This document shows positions 14,928 to 17,656 of a stretch of DNA of 17,656 nt, one piece after another. Below the pieces are notes generated by a model. It saw only the letters and a program-made list of their open reading frames with translations, did not search any database and was not told the DNA's origin. The translations under genes were made by a program, and so were the position numbers. Source of the stretch: an uncultured Collinsella sp. Lineage in GTDB: Bacteria > Actinomycetota > Coriobacteriia > Coriobacteriales > Coriobacteriaceae. The stretch is taken from positions 1-17,656 of the forward strand of contig USEF01000014.1 in the NCBI GenBank assembly GCA_900553475.1, written 5' to 3'. Every line of letters starts with the position of its first letter. The stretch's first letter is position 1.

Positions 14928-14956
14928 TTGCGTTCGTGGTGGCGCTCCGTTATTCT
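14928..14956 (+). promoter_or_regulatory. Promoter of tRNA-Leu
   Basis: The -35 TTGCGT (14928-14933) and -10 TATTCT (14951-14956) are separated by 17 bp. The tRNA begins 12 bp after the -10, so transcription would start a few bases before the mature 5' end. Confidence 0.7.
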
Positions 14957-14967
14957 AATTCCTGCAC

Positions 14968-15054
14968 GCGGGCGTGGCGGAATTGGCAGACGCGTACGGT
15001 TCAGGTCCGTATGGGGGCAACCCCATGAAGGTTCAAGTCCTTTCGCCCGCACCA
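14968..15054 (+). tRNA. tRNA-Leu (anticodon CAG), CCA encoded
   Basis: This is a class II tRNA with a long variable arm. Acceptor GCGGGCG (14968-14974) pairs perfectly with CGCCCGC (15044-15050), followed by discriminator A and encoded CCA. The anticodon stem TACGG/CCGTA encloses loop TTCAGGT, giving anticodon CAG at 15002-15004. The variable arm TGGGGGCAACCCCA is a hairpin. The T-loop is TTCAAGT (15032-15038). The 3' part from 15037 onward is repeated at 15226. Confidence 0.97.
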
Positions 15055-15100
15055 TTAAATGAAAGAGCTCCCAGCAATGGGAGCTTTTTTGTTATGGGCC
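15037..15100 (+). repeat. Direct repeat copy 1: tRNA-Leu 3' end plus terminator
   Basis: This 64-bp unit runs from the T-arm of tRNA-Leu (GTCCTTTCGCCCG) through CCA, the terminator hairpin and GTTATGGGCC. The downstream copy at 15226-15288 matches except for two substitutions in a four-base block (AAAT against GATT) and one T fewer in the T-run. A tRNA 3' end repeated downstream is the classic form of an integrase attachment site. Confidence 0.88.
15066..15090 (+). terminator. Rho-independent terminator after tRNA-Leu
   Basis: AGCTCCCA (15066-15073) pairs perfectly with TGGGAGCT (15078-15085) around a GCAA tetraloop and is followed by TTTTT. It lies 11 bp after the tRNA. An almost identical copy lies at 15255-15278. 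Confidence 0.9.
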
Positions 15101-15225
15101 CATCACAGGGACTTGAACCTGTGAAGGAGCGAGCGTAAAGAAAACGCGGAGCGTTTTTAGCGAGCTGGCGAGGACGCCGGCAGGCGGGCGAAGCCGGTGC
15201 GGATCCGCGAAGCGGATACGCGGAC
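15101..15225. other. 125-bp hairpin-rich segment between the two direct repeats
   Basis: No gene is supported here. From the left it holds a hairpin CACAGG (15104-15109)/CCTGTG (15118-15123) whose loop region reads GGACTTGAACC (15109-15119), the exact reverse complement of the tRNA-Leu T-arm at 15030-15040. GC-rich hairpins follow: AAAACGC/GCGTTTT (15141-15157), CCGGC/GCCGG (15177-15197), and ATCCGC-GAA-GCGGAT (15203-15217). It could be the remnant of an excised element, a REP-like palindromic element, or a structured RNA. It is too short for a functional integrative element. Confidence 0.6.
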
Positions 15226-15288
15226 GTCCTTTCGCCCGCACCATTGATTGAAAGAGCTCCCAGCAATGGGAGCTTTTTGTTATGGGCC
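15226..15288 (+). repeat. Direct repeat copy 2: partial tRNA-Leu 3' end plus terminator
   Basis: This 63-bp copy, 189 bp downstream of copy 1, contains the last 11 bases of the T-arm, the acceptor 3' strand, CCA and the terminator hairpin (AGCTCCCA/TGGGAGCT) with TTTTT. No tRNA 5' half precedes it, so it is not a functional tRNA. Similarity stops at GGGCC on the right and at the T-arm on the left. Confidence 0.88.
15255..15278 (+). terminator. Duplicated terminator hairpin
   Basis: AGCTCCCA-GCAA-TGGGAGCT followed by TTTTT is the copy of the tRNA-Leu terminator within direct repeat copy 2. It would insulate the SPFH gene from tRNA transcription. Confidence 0.75.
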
Positions 15289-15359
15289 TCTTGTTGATGT
15301 CACGTTGCTGCTTCGTGCGGGTATCCTAGTGCCAACGTGTGCCTATCAGAGGAGAGACC

Positions 15360-16259
15360 ATGCTGTTGTCCGGTATCATCGCCGCCCTTACCAGCCTTTT
15401 GATTCCCATCATCATTTTGTTGTTACTGCTTCCCAACGCCTGCTATGTCGTTGAACAGCAGCATGCCGTGATCATCGAGCGTCTGGGCAAGTTTAACCGC
15501 ATCGTCAACGCGGGCTTCCACATGAAGGTGCCCGTGATTGACCGCAAAGCCGCCACGGTGAGTCTGCGCACCATGAAAAACGGTTTTGGCATCGACGTTA
15601 AGACCCAGGACAACGTGACCATCGGCCTTGAGGTCTCTGCTCAGTACCACGTGAGCTATGACATGGGCGCCGGCCCGGCAGATTCGGGTATCTACAAGAG
15701 CTACTACATGCTGCAGGAGCCCGTCGACCAGATGCGTGACTTCATCACCGACGCCCTGCGCTCTTCGATTCCCGTCTACACACTCGACGAGGTCTTTGCC
15801 AAGAAGGATGACATCGCCAAGGATGTCAACGCTACCGTTTCCGAGCAGATGGCCGCCTACGGCTTCACCCTCGTGTCGACGCTCATCACCAAAATCGCAC
15901 TGCCGACCGAGGTCGAGAACTCCATGAACGACATCAACGCCGCCCAGCGCAAGCGCGCTGCGGCACAGGAGCTCGCCGAGGCCGAGGCTATGGAAAAGGC
16001 GGGCGAGGGCATCGCCAACCAGCGCAAGGCCATCGCACTGGGTATCAAAGATTCGCTCGAGATCATCCAGGAGACGGGTGTCGGCAATGACGAGGCCAAC
16101 CAACTGTTCATGTTTACGCAGTGGTCCGAGATGATGACGGAGTTTGCTCGCACGGGTAAAACCTCGACGGTCGTGCTGCCGAGCGACTTCTCGCAGTCGG
16201 CCTCTATGTTCGAGCAGATGCTGACCGCCGGCAAAGTTCAAAACGATTCGAAGGAGTAG
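15360..16259 (+). CDS. SPFH/stomatin-like (HflC-type) membrane protein
   Basis: This 299-residue protein has an N-terminal membrane span (about 5-25), then an SPFH/band-7 domain (about 28-190) with VVEQQHAVIIERLGKFNRIVNAGFHMKVPVID and the TQDNVTIGLEVSAQYHV strands. An Ala/Glu-rich helical segment follows (about 190-225, AAQRKRAAAQELAEAEAMEKA). SPFH proteins oligomerise at the membrane and organise microdomains or membrane protein quality control; the partner here is unknown. The start at ATG 15360 is chosen for the AGAGGAGAG ribosome site; a GTG at 15339 in frame is less likely. A TATCCT at 15322-15327 may be a -10 without a clear -35. rlmH starts 6 bp after its stop. Confidence 0.9.
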   Translation: MLLSGIIAALTSLLIPIIILLLLLPNACYVVEQQHAVIIERLGKFNRIVNAGFHMKVPVIDRKAATVSLRTMKNGFGIDVKTQDNVTIGLEVSAQYHVSYDMGAGPADSGIYKSYYMLQEPVDQMRDFITDALRSSIPVYTLDEVFAKKDDIAKDVNATVSEQMAAYGFTLVSTLITKIALPTEVENSMNDINAAQRKRAAAQELAEAEAMEKAGEGIANQRKAIALGIKDSLEIIQETGVGNDEANQLFMFTQWSEMMTEFARTGKTSTVVLPSDFSQSASMFEQMLTAGKVQNDSKE

Positions 16260-16265
16260 ACGCGC

Positions 16266-16736
16266 GTGAAATACACCGTCGTTTGCGTCGGTAAGCTCAA
16301 GGAGCGCTTTTGGAAGGACGCGTGCGCTGAGTACACCAAGCGCCTAGGCGCCTATGCCAAGGTGGATATCCGCGAGGTGGCCGATATCGACCCGGCTAAG
16401 GCGGGCGGCGTGGATGCCGCGCGCGACAAGGAGGGGGCGGCGATTCTTGCTGCCCTGCCGTCTCGGGCGCATGTGATCCTGCTGGCTATTGAGGGCAAGG
16501 AGCGTTCGAGTGAGGAGCTCTCGGCGCGGCTCGACGATCTTATGCTGCGAGGCAGCAGCGACATTGCCTTTGTAATCGGCGGTTCGGACGGCGTGAGCGA
16601 TGACGTGCGCGCCCGCGCCGACGAGATACTCAGCTTTGGACGCATTACCTTGCCGCATAACCTGGCGCGTGTGGTGCTGCTAGAGCAGATTTACCGTGCC
16701 TGCAAGATCAGTCGTGGCGAGCCGTATCACAAATAG
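16266..16736 (+). CDS. rlmH: 23S rRNA pseudouridine-1915 N3-methyltransferase RlmH
   Basis: This SPOUT-fold enzyme methylates N3 of pseudouridine 1915 in helix 69 of 23S rRNA using S-adenosylmethionine, acting on assembled 70S ribosomes. The 156 residues match the family length. The knotted SAM-binding region is clear: LLAIEGKERSSEELS, IAFVIGGSDGVSDDV, and the C-terminal FGRITLPHNLARVVLLEQIYRACKISRGEPYHK. The start is GTG at 16266, 6 bp after the SPFH gene. Co-transcription with that gene is likely. Confidence 0.96.
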   Translation: MKYTVVCVGKLKERFWKDACAEYTKRLGAYAKVDIREVADIDPAKAGGVDAARDKEGAAILAALPSRAHVILLAIEGKERSSEELSARLDDLMLRGSSDIAFVIGGSDGVSDDVRARADEILSFGRITLPHNLARVVLLEQIYRACKISRGEPYHK

Positions 16737-16745
16737 GTCGGCAAT

Positions 16746-16781
16746 ACGAAACAATGGCGTGGAACAATAGCTTTCGTTTTT
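16746..16781 (+). terminator. Weak possible terminator after rlmH
   Basis: ACGAAA (16746-16751) can pair with TTTCGT (16772-16777) over a 20-base loop, followed by TTTT. The stem is short and AT-rich, so it may be inactive and proC may be read through from rlmH. Confidence 0.3.
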
Positions 16782-16810
16782 GAAGAGCGTGTCTGAGAGG
16801 ACTATGAGAT

Positions 16811-17581
16811 ATGAAGATTGGATTTGTCGGTTTTGGCAATATGGCGAGCGCTATGGCCGATGGCTGGATCGCTGCCGGTGTAGCTGCGAGCGACATGTGC
16901 GCCTGCGCGGGTCGCTACGACGCACTGGTTGAGCGCTGCGAGGCGCGCGGCATGGTCGCCTGCCACGATGCCGCCGAGGTTGTCGCCGCATCCGATATCG
17001 TGGTCGCTGCGGTCAAACCGTACATGATCGAGAAGGTATTCGCCCCGCTCAAGGATGCTCTTGCCAAAAAGGTCGTTCTGTCGGTTGCCTGGACCTGGGA
17101 CAGTGCCAAGTGGGAGCAGGTCCTGCCGGGCGTCGCACATGTCTCGACGGTTCCCAACACACCGGTTTCGGTGGGCGAGGGCGTCATCGCTTGCGAGAAG
17201 GCTTCCACGCTTAGTGATGAGCAGAGCGCAGTGGTGCTTGATCTGCTTGGCAAGCTCGGTGCGGTGGTCGAGCTCGATACGAGCCTGCTGTTTGTGGGCG
17301 GCACGGTGGGTGGTTGCGCTCCGGCATTTGTCGCCATGGCAATCGAGGCCCTGGGCGATGCGGCGGTCAAGCACGGTATTCCGCGTGCCGATGCCTATCG
17401 CATTGTGAGCCAGATGGTGTTGGGTACGGCAAAGCTGCAGCTTGCAACTGGCCAGCATCCTGCGGCGATGAAGGATGCCGTATGCTCGCCCGGTGGCGCC
17501 ACCATCAAGGGCGTCATCGCGCTCGAGGATGCCGGCATGCGCAGTGCCCTGGTCAAGGCAATCGACGCAACTCTCCAGTAA
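16811..17581 (+). CDS. proC: Pyrroline-5-carboxylate reductase
   Basis: This enzyme makes proline from 1-pyrroline-5-carboxylate with NAD(P)H, the last step of proline synthesis. The 256 residues begin with the Rossmann motif GFVGFGNMASAMADGW, followed by VVAAVKP. The C-terminal dimerisation and substrate domain is typical: EALGDAAVKHGIPRADAYRIVSQMVLGTAKLQLATGQHPAAMKDAVCSPGGATIKGVIALE. Two conserved stretches are divergent: SVAWTWDSAKWEQ replaces the usual SIAAGVT-type segment, and GGCAPAF replaces SGSGPAY. The ATG at 16811 follows GAGAGG (16795-16800); an ATG at 16804 is out of frame. The stop codon overlaps the terminator stem. Confidence 0.93.
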   Translation: MKIGFVGFGNMASAMADGWIAAGVAASDMCACAGRYDALVERCEARGMVACHDAAEVVAASDIVVAAVKPYMIEKVFAPLKDALAKKVVLSVAWTWDSAKWEQVLPGVAHVSTVPNTPVSVGEGVIACEKASTLSDEQSAVVLDLLGKLGAVVELDTSLLFVGGTVGGCAPAFVAMAIEALGDAAVKHGIPRADAYRIVSQMVLGTAKLQLATGQHPAAMKDAVCSPGGATIKGVIALEDAGMRSALVKAIDATLQ

Positions 17582-17622
17582 AACCTGCCATTTAGGGACA
17601 GGTTGATTTTGGCAGGTTTTTC
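17581..17622 (+). terminator. Rho-independent terminator after proC
   Basis: A perfect 10-bp stem AAACCTGCCA (17581-17590) with TGGCAGGTTT (17610-17619) is followed by TT, with the T-run overlapping the stem end. The stem begins at the last base of the proC stop codon. The last 34 bases of the window after it hold nothing I can identify. Confidence 0.85.
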
Positions 17623-17656
17623 CTGCGGTTTTGTTGTATGTGCGAAAAGCGCCCCG

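Noticed and set aside
15033..15266. A minus-strand frame with two similar peptides at its ends
   Set aside because: The peptide similarity simply reflects the duplicated tRNA-Leu 3' end and terminator.
15423..16241. An open frame of 272 codons on the minus strand opposite the SPFH gene
   Set aside because: It is the mirror of a clear SPFH gene with a good ribosome site, with no promoter, ribosome site or family motif of its own.

Overview
The window looks like chromosomal DNA of a high-GC actinobacterium, most probably a Coriobacteriia gut anaerobe of the Collinsella type. That rests on base and codon usage, the short overlapping genes of a Gram-positive tad locus, and the housekeeping order rsmI-metG-rsmA-tatD. 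It is an inference from protein character, not a database match. Every gene I can support is on the + strand.

Region 1 (1-8156) is a tight tad (Flp-type IVc pilus) operon: a 5'-truncated TadZ/CpaE ATPase, the TadA/CpaF motor ATPase, the membrane platform proteins TadB and TadC, the Flp pilin, an unrecognised single-span membrane protein, a tiny pilin-like protein, a TadE-like pseudopilin, a large TadG-like surface or minor pilus protein, a second TadE-like protein, and a DUF192 protein. Nearly all genes overlap or are separated by a few bases. TadA powers assembly through the TadB/TadC platform, and a prepilin peptidase (not in the window) would process Flp and the pseudopilins. All four pilin-like proteins share an Ala-Gln cleavage context.

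Region 2 (8157-8765) is a two-gene toxin-antitoxin-like module: a small BrnT/RelE-like protein followed, with ATGA overlap, by a ribbon-helix-helix antitoxin. A perfect inverted repeat lies in its promoter region. Region 3 (8766-9428) holds a promoter, tRNA-Phe(GAA), a terminator and a noncoding array of four 62-bp repeats built from alternating inverted 14-bp motifs.

Region 4 (9429-14924) starts with a GH5-like protein that lacks the usual acid/base glutamate, followed by rsmI (6-bp gap), metG (with a clear terminator after it), and the overlapping pair rsmA-tatD. Region 5 (14925-15359) has tRNA-Leu(CAG) with its promoter and terminator. The tRNA 3' end plus terminator is then repeated 189 bp downstream, and the 125 bp between the copies carries an antisense T-arm-like sequence and GC-rich hairpins, an attachment-site-like scar. 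Region 6 (15360-17656) has an SPFH/stomatin-like membrane protein, rlmH, proC and a strong terminator.

The items most worth a second look are the degenerate GH5-like active site, the 62-bp inverted-motif array, the tRNA-Leu 3'-end duplication, and the low-GC central domain of the TadG-like protein.
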